In this document: one piece after another, positions 34,906 through 46,015 of the stretch | How the letters are laid out: every line of letters starts with the position of its first letter | How positions within the stretch are numbered: position 1 is the stretch's first letter | DNA from: Sipunculus nudus | Taxonomy: Eukaryota > Annelida > Sipuncula > Golfingiida > Sipunculidae | Length of the DNA: 64,000 bases | Direction: 5' to 3' | Assembly: GCA_026874595.1 (NCBI GenBank) | Contig: CM049322.1 | Coordinates: 38,117,840-38,181,839 of the forward strand | The notes under the pieces: generated by a model | Told to the model about the DNA's origin: nothing | Seen by the model: the letters and a program-made list of their open reading frames with translations, nothing else | Databases searched by the model: none | Position numbers and translations under genes: made by a program

Positions 34906-35425
34906 TGTTCTGTCTAATCTCAATTTATCAGCTATACTTAAAGTATTCCTAAAGCAAATAATATTATAAGATACCACACTTTGTACGACAGATTTGTAAA
35001 ACAAAGTTAGTATCTGCTTATCAATATGTGTACACAGTTAAGTTTTCTAGAGGAGAATGTCCTTTGACTGCAATTTTGCAGTGTTATCTCCCCATTTAAG
35101 TTTGTCGTATATAACAGTACCAAGATATATGACACATTCTCAACAGCGTCACCATCAATGAAAATAGGATATAGTAACATGGATAGCCCATCGTAAAGCA
35201 ATCGTAAGTTTGCAAGTTTCGGAAGTTTCCTGGAAAAAGCTCCTGTCTATAAACGTTATCATTTTATACATTTAACTATAACCCATAAGCAAAGGGGAAT
35301 ATGAAAAGTAGGTAAAAACTCTGCCGTAACAAGAAGGTACTATAATTCTTTAATGAAATAAGCGAAAAATCATCCGCATAGAGTGTACAGCAAATATTTA
35401 TATTAAGTTATTACAATCATGATAT
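34905..35425 (-). pseudogene. Non-LTR retrotransposon RT fragment 2 (YADD)
   Basis: Minus strand, upstream of fragment 1 and different from it. LYADDFSLI (YADD box at 35369-35380) marks the catalytic strand. After a deletion comes FIDGDAVENVSYI, then LGT with VIYDKLKWGDNTAKLQS, and finally LTLFYKSVVQSVVSYNIICF and NTLSIADKLRLD. These match the C-terminal half of a LINE reverse transcriptase of another lineage, in which the repeated thumb motifs follow the YLG block. Stops and frame changes break it. Its C-terminal end meets the FADD fragment near 34905, so one element probably inserted into or beside the other. Confidence 0.8.
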
Positions 35426-35514
35426 CATCCATTGATCCTGGTGTTGCCGTAATTCACCCCAACGCTTACATGCATTCTCTCACACCGAAAAACGTAACAT
35501 ACACACATGCACAA

Positions 35515-35965
35515 GTGGTGTGGTGGTGATGATGAAATGATGATAATGATGACGGTGTAGTGTTGATGTTAATGATGATGATGATAACGATGATGCTGCC
35601 AGTAGTAATGGAGGTGATGATGCCGATGGTGGTGGTTGTGATAATATAAATGATAGTGATGATGATTAAGCCTGTGGTATTGGCGGTAATGATGATAAAG
35701 CCGATTGTAGTAGTGGTTGGGGATGGTGATGATGATGATAGTGGTGATAAAAATGCCGGTGGTGGTGATGATGATGATTGCGGTGGTGGAAGTGGTGAGG
35801 ATGCCGGTGGTGGTGATGATAATAAAAATGATAGTGATGATGATTAGGCATGTGGTATTGGCGGTAATGTTGATGATGCCGATTGTAGTGATGGGGGAAT
35901 GATGATAATGATAGTGGTGGTGTTGATGATGATGGTGGTGGTGGTAATAATGATGGCCGTCATGG
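35515..35965. repeat. Degenerate (GAT/GGT)n trinucleotide tract
   Basis: GATGATGAT and GGTGGTGGT runs with interruptions. Blocks near 35640-35740 and 35820-35900 (GATGATTA, GCATGTGGTATTGGCGGTAA) are near-duplicates about 180 bp apart. Asp/Gly frames over it are not genes. Confidence 0.88.
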
Positions 35966-36663
35966 CAGTGAACAGGATGATAGAATAACGATATGAGACG
36001 ATTATTTTTACAAGGAACAAAAGAAACATACTAACGGGAAGGACATTGTATAATTCTTGATTTCTGGATCATTTCTAGTCCTGTGCAAGTATGACGAGTC
36101 GTATCGTTGTTTTAGTATGTTAACCTTCATCATCATTTAATAAGCAGTGCCATCGTCAAGTAATTGGCATGTCCTGTACAGGAGACTTCCTATCAATATT
36201 CATTTACCTTACAACACATCTTAAACTCCGATCACTTGACTCATTAAATCTCACCTGGCGGTGCGGAAGTCACCGTCTGGCGTCAAGCAATAACCGCAGT
36301 TAAGGAGCATGAGAACGCCATGACATCACGTCCTGTCTATTACCCGTGTAATAAAGGGTGGTCTGGGTATAAATGTATATAACTTCATTAGGTGATGACG
36401 CGGGGCCGCTCGTAAATAGTTTAAATAGGGAAATATGTTTGTGTTATTTTTGTATGCACTTTACTGCAGTTCGGATTGCGTGTACTTTCCATCTCCTTAT
36501 CTCTTATTGTTAACACTTTTTTTCTTTTTTCCCCTCAATTTCTGTACATCGATCACCCACGTTCTCTCTTAGCTATTATTGCATGTGTGTTCGAATCGTG
36601 CCTTCTCTCTATCAGATGAATGTTACTATTATTAGTGTGAGAATCTCTCTCTCTCCAGGATTT
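35966..36663. other. Unique sequence, no gene recognised
   Basis: Single-copy DNA. No supported feature. Confidence 0.4.
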
Positions 36664-36677
36664 TTTATAATAATAAT

Positions 36678-36747
<70 letters not shown>

Positions 36748-36781
36748 TTAATAATAATTATTATTATTAATTTCAACATTA

Positions 36782-36823
<42 letters not shown>

Positions 36824-36865
36824 CATTATTATTATTATAATTATTATTAGTATTATTTATTTATT
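36664..36865. repeat. (ATA)n followed by (TTA)n, self-complementary tract
   Basis: About 80 bp of AATAATAAT is followed after a 40-bp gap by about 50 bp of TTATTATTA, so the two halves can fold on each other. Confidence 0.92.
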
Positions 36866-39464
36866 TTTTATATATAAATAATAAATGTTAATAAAAACTA
36901 AATGTTAGGTTACGCCGCAAAATACAATATGAAAATGTAAATTTATACTCAAGCTGGATTAAACACATTATATACTGTTATTATATAATCACTCTACGTT
37001 CTTAAAAAAAAATTCCCTGTATATTCTTTTAAAATAAATCACCAGTCAAGATGGTGCCAGAATAGTACAGATATGTAAAAAAAAATGAATATTACTTTTA
37101 ATAGCACTATAAATATTTAAAAGCATTTTCCGAGTAAGCAGATTTTATATCTAGCCTGATAAGATCTACAAAAGCTATATTTTGTGATTTTTTCCAAAGC
37201 AGTGCAAGGTCAAACATCACAGCAAAGCTGACCCCATCATCCAATCAAATGACATTACGGGTCATTTTGCTAGAGGGGATTTGATAAATGTCAGAACTAT
37301 AATCATCAAGAGTTTTAAAAGCCTGTCGCCTCATTGGGGCTCGCAGGGCATCGCCCCACATATTCTATTAACCGGTTATCAGTTTAGATTTTATTTTCTT
37401 TTTTCGGGATGAGCACGTTTTATCGGTAAACAAAGCCCCAGTCGCCCGGGCTTGTCGCGTTTAGAACCTGATTAACGTGGATGGGATCTTCTTATTATCG
37501 GGTAATCCTTACCGTGCAGGACTTATTGGTAAAGTGGGCGTCTTCTAGCACTATTAACAGCGCTAACATTTGAGCTATTTGCGTTCTATTGGCTCAGTAT
37601 GCATCACGGTATTTTAAAAGAGGCACGGACCCACGGCTTTATTGGGTTCTGGCCCAGATTTGTCTTCTGGTAGATTTAGACACTAAGGCACGTATTTCGG
37701 AGCACCATTTTCACAAATTTCCCGAGTTATCTGACAGAAAATGTTTAAGTGGATACGAAATGCAGACGCAAAAACGAACAAATCTTATTTTTTTCTTTTC
37801 AAGGAAGTTTTCACGACTTTCCATGGAAGCTCTCCAACATCAAGAGTTCTACCATCGAAACGTCTAGAATTGCACAAATCCGTGCTATTTGTCAAATGTT
37901 TTCCAGTTAAAAACTGTTTCTTTGTCCGTGAATGAAAGCTACGAGAGTTTTTATAGATAACACCCAGAAACGTGTTTATTGTTAACTCTGGTTGCAAAAT
38001 GTGTTATGATTTCTCCTTTGTAGTTTCAAAACGAGGCACTTGCTATTATTTCTTTCCTGTGTGCGCCCCTGAGTGGTGTTCCTGGCTTAAAAGCTTAAAA
38101 CGAATAACAGTTCTTAATATTTGAACCTTTTAAGGACTAAGTATTATTGATGTTAACTATTAAAGTTAAGTTTTAGAGTTTTGTTTTTCTGATTTTTTTT
38201 TATTCTTTGAACCAGAGCTTTCTCCTATGAATAGATACGAACCACAGATAACCAATTGATAACCAGAAATTACAGCCCGGAGATTAGTCAGCCACGAACA
38301 TGTGGTTTGGTTTAACAAAACTTTTTGGTTATTTTATGTGTGTTTCATCTTTTTAGAATCGCAGTATTCTTTTCTCAATTTGTGAAAAGTCCCCTTATTT
38401 TTTCCTGAGAAACTTCGGCGGTGGTTAATTGCTAGGTAACTTGGCTTGGTTTGGCTTGTGTCTGTCTCGGATATCCGGAAATGACGGGACTGGTTGTTAT
38501 AATTTAACATGTTATTGGCACCATGCAATCAATGGAAAGTGCAAGTTCCAACAGAACAAAGGAATTTGCAAGACTTTAGTGAAAACGACTTATCAGTATG
38601 AATACTAAAATGTAACTAAATGTAAGTATAAAATGAACGAAATATAAGAAAGGTAAATCAGACTGTTTTTTTTTGTTTGATAATTGTTCGACCCCATATT
38701 CTGCCACGGTCTGGGTTTATGTGTCTGTCTTTTTCTAATCTACCCTTGTTATAATATGTGAATCCGCCCATGGTGAACTCGTATGTCTGTATATTTTCCG
38801 CTTAAAGTCTTTATATAACCCTCCCAGACGTGTATTATTTTACAGGAAGACTGACATTTCTTGGCTCCTGGGTGCCTTTTATAAATATATTGACCTGACC
38901 CCTGTTGGACAGAAATCTTGTAATCTGCCGTGGAGAGATGTATCACATGACATATCACATGACATATCACATGACATATCCGTGACCTTATTAGGAAGTC
39001 TGGCACCTAGCAACCCCGCAGAGAACCGGCTTTCATCTCCCGAGGTTCTACAAGGGCGACTTTATCAAATTTAGCGGGCGCAACCTCCCTCAGCGCTGGC
39101 ACAATTTTGGCCTTTGGTGATATGGGGTTTGAGGAAAATTATTCTTGAAGCAGGGTCACCCTGGCAGAGGTTTGATTAATACGGACACAATAAGATAAAC
39201 AGGTACATGACGTGCCCAAATATGCTCATCTGATCGGGTTTCCTTTGCACCCCGCGGATAGAACTTCATTAAAAATCCATCAAATGGTCATTTCGTCTAA
39301 AAGTAACACCCCTTGGTGTATATATAATTTTATACCTAATACGGTGTACAATCCAATGGGTTTGTATTGATCAAGGGTTTTTGATTTTATCCTAGTATCT
39401 TATTTTTTTCTAGACTTTATTCTTTATTCTTGAGTCTTGAATTTAATTAGAAAAATGTGCATTC
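36866..39464. other. Unique sequence, no gene recognised
   Basis: Single-copy DNA, with a more G/C-balanced stretch at 37200-37760. Overlapping open frames at 37589-37867 and 37741-37935 show no recognised domain and no Gly/Pro/Cys patterning typical of exons. A triple ATATCACATGAC repeat lies near 38941-38982. Confidence 0.45.
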
Positions 39465-39775
39465 TATCAAATACAAGCTTCCGCCGTTCACTTATTTAGC
39501 CTATATTCCGTGGTTCATTCGTGTTTAATTAAGTAACCGTACATTTATGAATATTCATTGATGACGTTCCTGCATTATGTGCTAGACCAACACCAAACTC
39601 TAATTGATTCTACATTGGCCCATTTCCGAGGTGCCCTGATAATTTAATGAGATTCTGTTCAGGATTGCCTGAATTATGTTGTGAATAAACACACAAACAA
39701 ACAATCACACAAACACATACAAACACACGAACGGGAATGAACCCGGACCCTCCTGGCGGACGCAAAAATCAGTTG
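39465..39775 (+). repeat. Dispersed about 330-bp repeat, copy 2
   Basis: Same block order as 20790-21125, with TTCCGCCG at the left, TGAATTATGTTGTGAATAAA, a run of ACAAACACA and CCTGGCGGACGCAA at the right end. Confidence 0.78.
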
Positions 39776-41582
39776 TTATAATCACCGTATAAGAGCGGGC
39801 AACTTTAAATAGGCTCATGTTAAAACGAATTGTCAATACGCTGAGGCGTTAACTGTTTGCTCCTATACTTCGCTTCTTTCTTGTTTACAACTTGTCCTGT
39901 TTAAATATGAAATTTCGCCACGCTGTATGCACTTTGGCGTTCCTACGGCTTGAGGCTGATTAAAGGGAACAATTTATCTCATCATTGTCTACTCTGTATT
40001 TATCCAATGACCTGTTTGTGAAATGAGAGGAAAAATATTAACTGTGATTCTATAGCCTTACGCTTTTTTGCAGTGGTCCAAATACAAGATAATGGACTCA
40101 TCCCAGTTTACCACTGCTGGCCGGGGGAGCATTTGCCGTGAACAGCCACCAGGCGTTGGCTTAGGGCCGAGCGTATTGGTTTTGGGCCAAGTCAATTGAC
40201 GTATGTGTGTGTTGGAAGGAGGGGGGGTCCCCAGTTTGTTGTTAAGTTTTCCATTGGTCTTTTATAACGCCTGGTTATTATAACTGGCTCAAGCAGCATG
40301 GCGGCCATCATCAAATCGTTATTGCTTTCCTATATTTTACAAGACCAAGGAAATCTGAAGAATAAGTTTGTTTATAGAACCCCAAAGGAAGACTGTTCAC
40401 TCTTTTATATACAAATTAAAAGCCTGTATAATTTGTGTTCCAACCGGATAAGGATAATACCTGTGCAATGCTGTGATCATTTTGTAAAGGCTCTCTCATT
40501 GGTCCTTGTGCGGATAAATCTGACTCTGTACGGAGTAATCCTATAATAATTTGAGGATTTTTGCCTGGTTCAAGATAGCTCTAAGCTTTGTCGATACACC
40601 CCCTCTTGCCATCAAACACTCTCCGCTGATAAATCCTCTCCTGCGCTATATCCTCTGATTTCTTTCGAGTCAAATGCCTGTGCCCTCATTGTACCCTGGT
40701 TGGTTTATTTCCCAGTTTCTCGAAACCGCTCATCGGGGCTACACGTTTTACTGATTCAGATTCACATCTTCAGATTATGGTAATGTCGAGAGTAATATTA
40801 ATACTCCCAGCTTCCCTGAAGGGTGATGCCCCCTCTGCAAGCAGTGGTTTAGTAAAATGATTTTGTATGTATCGAGACCACTATCTATTGAGTCTACTGT
40901 AGTGAGAGCTGGCATCCAATCAAATCTCGCAGCGCTCCACATCCACTCTCTTGAGTTGTACATGGGCGTACCACCCACAACACTCAACACACGTCTTAAA
41001 AACGACTAGCAATCGGTATTGAAACAGTTGTTAGACAGGAAATTATTGGGGATAGGATGAAGCCTATTGGTGAAGGCGTTAGAAGGCACGTAGTTCGAAC
41101 CCCGACTATACCTCAATGGCAAAATGGTGAAATTTCGAAAGAACCGCTTAGACATCTGACGGTTGAGACATCTGATTTATTGCTTGCCCCGTGTATATGA
41201 AACCTGAAATTTAGAGATTTGTAATGACAGCTCATTATGGTTAACTTTATCATAAAGGACAGTTCAATAAAATACGCTATGGACCTACCGTTTCTTAAAA
41301 AGAGAGTATCTACAGAGGAAAGGACTCCATGCTTCGGATTTCAGTCATAATAGCATATATCTGCTGAGTAAGAAAAAACAGTTTAGCTTTAAAATTAATT
41401 TCAACGCATATGCGTATGCGGCATGCAAGCGCTTTTCTGTTAAGTTTACTCTGAGGGCTTTTGTCATGCATAATAACATATACCGGTTTTAAAGCATACA
41501 TAAACAGAAAGGCACACGTGGGTTTTGAAGCAATTTTCACGCAAATACGCACATACGCCGGTTTTGACGCTGTTTTTTTTTT

Positions 41583-41584
<2 letters not shown>
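39776..41584. other. Unique sequence, no gene recognised
   Basis: Single-copy DNA. The open frame 40298-40546 was examined and shows no domain. TAGTTCGAACCCCGA near 41090 resembles a polymerase III B box, but no A box was found at tRNA spacing. Confidence 0.4.
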
Positions 41585-41620
<36 letters not shown>

Positions 41621-41630
41621 GAGAGAGAGT
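41585..41630. repeat. (GA)n microsatellite
   Basis: GA run of about 40 bp with one GTGA interruption. Confidence 0.93.
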
Positions 41631-41869
41631 CTGACGTATTCACAGAAAACATGGGGTTATCAAATCGACAACTTGAGGGTTGTCAAATGTTTGTACCTTA
41701 AACAGCAACCAACAAAAACGCAAACATTGGTTTTGTAAGCTATATTCCCTCATGGTCTCATATATTGGGTTTGAGTTTTCACCACAGCTGTCATATGAAT
41801 TATGACAATTTTTTCATGGATCTTGTTTGCTCGGAAAATCAGAGGTTGGGCTACTCCTGTTTGTACTTT

Positions 41870-42355
41870 TGTGGTCACTCGCCCCCCCCCCCCCCATCCC
41901 CGCCACTCCCTGAATACAGACACCTGGTCAAAATCCCCCAACAAACCCAACCCAAAACCTTTTCCACACAAACAGGATAAAATATGTCTTCCAGAATATC
42001 ACAATTTCCTTACTCCAACCATATATTCTGACGTATATATTTTCATCACAGGAAATTAATTTTTGCTCAGTTAACTGCACTTTAAGGTTCATAATTACTT
42101 TTTTTACATTTATGACAATTACCAGAGGCCATGAACACCTTCGAAATCCTGCATTTTCTAGTTATGATATGCATCATTGAAATATTATTGAAGTGAAGAC
42201 CACGAAGCTATAAACTTATTAAAGGAATTATCTCGCGATTCAAAAAATGTATTTGATTTAAATCATAAAAAGAGGGTGTGGGACAAATCACCTCTGTCCC
42301 ATACCTCTAAAAATAAGGGAAACCTGCCCCCCCACCCCCCGCCCCCATCAAATAT
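41870..42355 (+). repeat. C-run dispersed repeat, copy 2
   Basis: Begins with a C15 run and carries AGGATAAAATATG, CAGAATATCACAA, TATATATTTTCATCACA and TTTTTGCTCA in the same order as 33405-33875. It ends with another C-run and CCCCCATCAAATATGACC. Confidence 0.65.
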
Positions 42356-42689
42356 GACCAATAATATTGATGCTGATTAAGGATTTAGATGAGATAATCT
42401 CAGAACAAGGTCCGGCTGAGGGATTATCTAAAATCTTGCCCGTTTTTTACAGATTAGAATAATCCCGATTATGGTAAGAACTATATCAGTATTATTTCGG
42501 CTTCTCAACAGGAGGCTACAAATCTTGAGAATGTGTGTGTGTATTGAGTCAGTATCGGGAATCGGAAATCAAAGAAAAACTGACCGAGGTTTTGATGTTA
42601 GTTTCAAAATCCTATTTGTCCACGCATGGTTACGTTTATGCACATTAACTACATACAAGATTATTAATTCACCAAGTCATATGTTCTTA

Positions 42690-43015
42690 TTCTAAATCTG
42701 CATTCTAAGGAATGCTAGCCTCCGCCGTGTGTGTATGGGTGTGTGTAGGGGGGCTGTCCTTATTGTGGGATACTCTCAAAACCGTGTTGCATTCACGTTT
42801 TCGGCCCATATTTCCAGGTTCGTTCATGTATCAGTGATTGAAGTCTTATCGCTTCTTCATTGGCCCTTTTCCGAAATTTCCTAAAAATTCCCGAGATGAT
42901 TTCCGTTCATGATTGCTTAAGTTATGTTCTGAAAAAAAAACACATACAAACAATAACCCAAACACATACACACGAATGGGAGTTAAGCCATACCCTGCTT
43001 GCGGAAGCAATAAAC
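42690..43015 (+). repeat. Dispersed about 330-bp repeat, copy 3
   Basis: Shares CCTCCGCCGTGTG, GCTGTCCTTA, TTTCGGCCCATA, GGTTCGTTCATG, CTTCTTCATTGGCCC and an ACACATACAAACA segment with the other two copies. It ends CTTGCGGAAGCAA. Confidence 0.78.
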
Positions 43016-45599
43016 TGTTCGCACAGATCTTCAATATGGAAACTCTTTATGGGACGTTTAACAATTCGGAATCTTTGGAAAGTCTGAGCTGTGCTAATTA
43101 GTGTTTCTTTATATTAAAAACCAGGAATCGCGATTTATTTCGGTGAGATCGGTTGTTGCTGTCGCAGAATCATTTTCAAATGTCTCATTGGTTGGTTCGA
43201 AAAAAACTTGTTATAAGCTTTTTATTTTTTCTACTATGAACATGTTTCATATATTCAATATGCAGGTCATGGATGATATATGGTCCTCACTTTGGTTCAA
43301 TATACGGTGCTTGTTTGTCTAATTTAAGATACCTCCTTGGTATTGGATTATGATTTCTGAAAATGAGTAATTGATGCGGTCGGTCAATCTTTGAACTTAT
43401 CAGTTGATACTACTTTGATATATAAATGCATCACCCTAATATAATAACGTTAATCATATTGTTTAATAATTAAATATTTATAAATCAAAACATTAAGCAC
43501 CTGTCTAAAGCCTTACTGCTCAGATTTATTTTTATTTCGCACGAATTATGGAAGTCTTTTTTATACTACAGGCACGTCATTTTTCCTGGTATCCTGATCA
43601 AAGGTTTAACAGTTGTTTCGGAATGAGTTCCCACTCGTCTAATGGTTCTCTGAAGAACAGGAATTTAAAATTCATTATGACTTACCTCTAAAAATATAGC
43701 AAAATGAGTGTTCTAAGTTTCCCTTTCGGGTGGTGCTGGGTAGCATTCTAGAGAGTTATGGGTTAAGGAAAAATAAATATAAATTACATACTTGCTATTA
43801 TTTATGTTATAACTTCTAGCAAAGTATTAACATACAAGCATAATGCTTTCCAACACATTATTTTTCAAACGGACGCGGAACACACGCCTCCTTGTCTACT
43901 GCGAAAGGAAAAAGTAAACTTCATCGAACGGGAAAAGTCAACACGTAATAAAAACAACACCTTTGTTAAAATTTTTCATAAAAGCATTAGATTACATTAA
44001 CCGAGGCGCCCGCTGGAAACGGGCTAATGATAAACGACCGTGACACGGCCCGCCATATGCGGCTCTTTGTGGTCCCGTTCATTAAGATTTCTTTTGGTTA
44101 TCTGAGTAATTCTAGTTCTTCCTCTGGGTCGGTTTCGCTGACGAATCATCCGGGATGTCCATTATAAGATATGAAACATGACAGAAACACAGGCCGGTGG
44201 TGAAACCTGTCTCGATGTTATAAAAGACACTTTAGAGACACTGACGTATTATGGCCGTCGGATATGGCGGTATGTCATATAAAGTAACTCCAGCTGTGAC
44301 AGGGGAGTCGTTTTTATTGCTCCTTCAGATTGGATTTTTATGGAAAATCAATCGTATTTTTTTTTTGTTTTGCACAGGCTTCTATCGCCTCCTATGGTAC
44401 TACTCAAATTTCACCCAAAGAACACATGGTCACTTTTATCTGTTCTTCTCTAAAGCTCATACAGTCTCGCATTATTCTTTCCCCAGCTGCTATATGGCAT
44501 GAATACTGTAAAATGTAGTTTCCTTTTTCTAACCAGGAGCAACAGTTTTCGTGACTGCCATATTTTATTCAAGGTTTTTAACCAGCCCGAAAAGAATATA
44601 TATAACACTATGTTATTATTCTTATGGTCATACCGCTGGCGGGATTTACGTTTTTGTGTTAGCTGGTTGCTTAGTTTGTTGGTTACATACGAAAAATGAT
44701 AGTTTAGATGAAGATTTGTAGACTGTTTATTTATCACCCACAAAACAAAGAGTTCAGTTATATTTGTGTAATCTTGATCTTAATCTAATTTTACGAAAAT
44801 GACTGAAAGGGCAATCAGTTCATCCCTAAGTGAGGGCAAGAGTCTCCGCCTCTGTTCTGTCCGCAGAGCTGACCTATGGTGCAACCATGAAGTTTCCTCG
44901 GCACACACTTAATATCAGGTTGATATTTTGACTACTTGTACTTTTTATGATGGTAGTAGTAGTGGTAGCAGGAGTAGTGGTAGTAGTAGAAATGGTAGTA
45001 GAAATATGACTAATCTCATTACTCATCATAATGATAATTTATTTAGCTTATCAATATATATATATGGTCTTTACATTTTATGATCGGCTGTTAATGTGAC
45101 TGATTGGGCCCAATATACAAAGCCTTAGTGCTTGAGCACATACAATTAAAGAGCGAATATAAAGACATTTACCAATATAAATTCAGCTATTGGATATTAC
45201 AGATTTCCATCCAATGCCAAATATGCTTTCAAGTGCACCGGGGATGTTGGAGGGCCCAACTCGCTCATAATGATAAACGAATGGGGGCTCTTGTCAAATC
45301 TATCCGCGCTGAAACAGGGGCAGGATGGTCCCATCAGTGGTCCAAGACGCCCGAGACTCGAATTTTATTAACACTTTGATGAGTGGTACCACTCATTCGC
45401 ATGGCCTGTATATCAATAAACCAACTAGTAGGCCTTACTATGATCCATTGATCGCGTTCCTCAGTGTGTAGACCGTAATGAGTATCTGCTGGTTTTAGCT
45501 AGTTATCTGTATATGCATTGTGCGCGTTACAAAGCGTTCTAGTTTATTATGTTATAGTTGGCGTTTCACATAATATCGTCCCATGTTGCTGAGTAACTC
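43016..45599. other. Unique sequence, no gene recognised
   Basis: Single-copy DNA with a small GTA/GGT microsatellite near 44950-45000. Open frames (44251-44502, 45104-45379) have no recognised domain. Confidence 0.45.
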
Positions 45600-45601
45600 A
45601 G

Positions 45602-45650
<49 letters not shown>

Positions 45651-46015
45651 ACTCTCCGTCTCTCTCTCTCACTCTGTCACTCTCCCTCTTTCTCCTTCTC
45701 TTCCTCTCCCCATCTCCCCCTCTTTCCCCCTCTCTCTCTTTCTCTCTTCCCCCCTCTTTCTCCCTCTCTCTTTCTCTCCCTCTACCTCTCCCTCTTTCTT
45801 TTTCTCTAACTTTCTCTCATTCTCACTCTCTCTTCCCCTCCCCCCCATCTCTCTCCCTCTCTCTCCTTCTCTCTCCCCCTCCCTCTCCCTCCCTCTTTCT
45901 TTCCCTCTCCCATTCCCTCTCTCTCTCCCTTACTCTCTAACTTTCTCTTTCACTCTCACTCTCTCTCCCTCTCTCCCTCTCCTTTCCCCTCCCTCTGTCT
46001 CTCTCATTTTACTTT
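45600..46015. repeat. CT-rich tract with pure (CT)n core
   Basis: Degenerate pyrimidine tract with the pure run at about 45601-45650. The 156-residue Ser/Leu/Pro frame over it is an artefact of composition. Confidence 0.93.

Noticed and set aside
37589-37935. Two overlapping frames in a G/C-balanced region
   Set aside because: No family similarity recognised, and the overlap in different frames argues against coding.
41070-41110. B-box-like TAGTTCGAACCCCGA
   Set aside because: No A box at tRNA spacing and no SINE body recognised.
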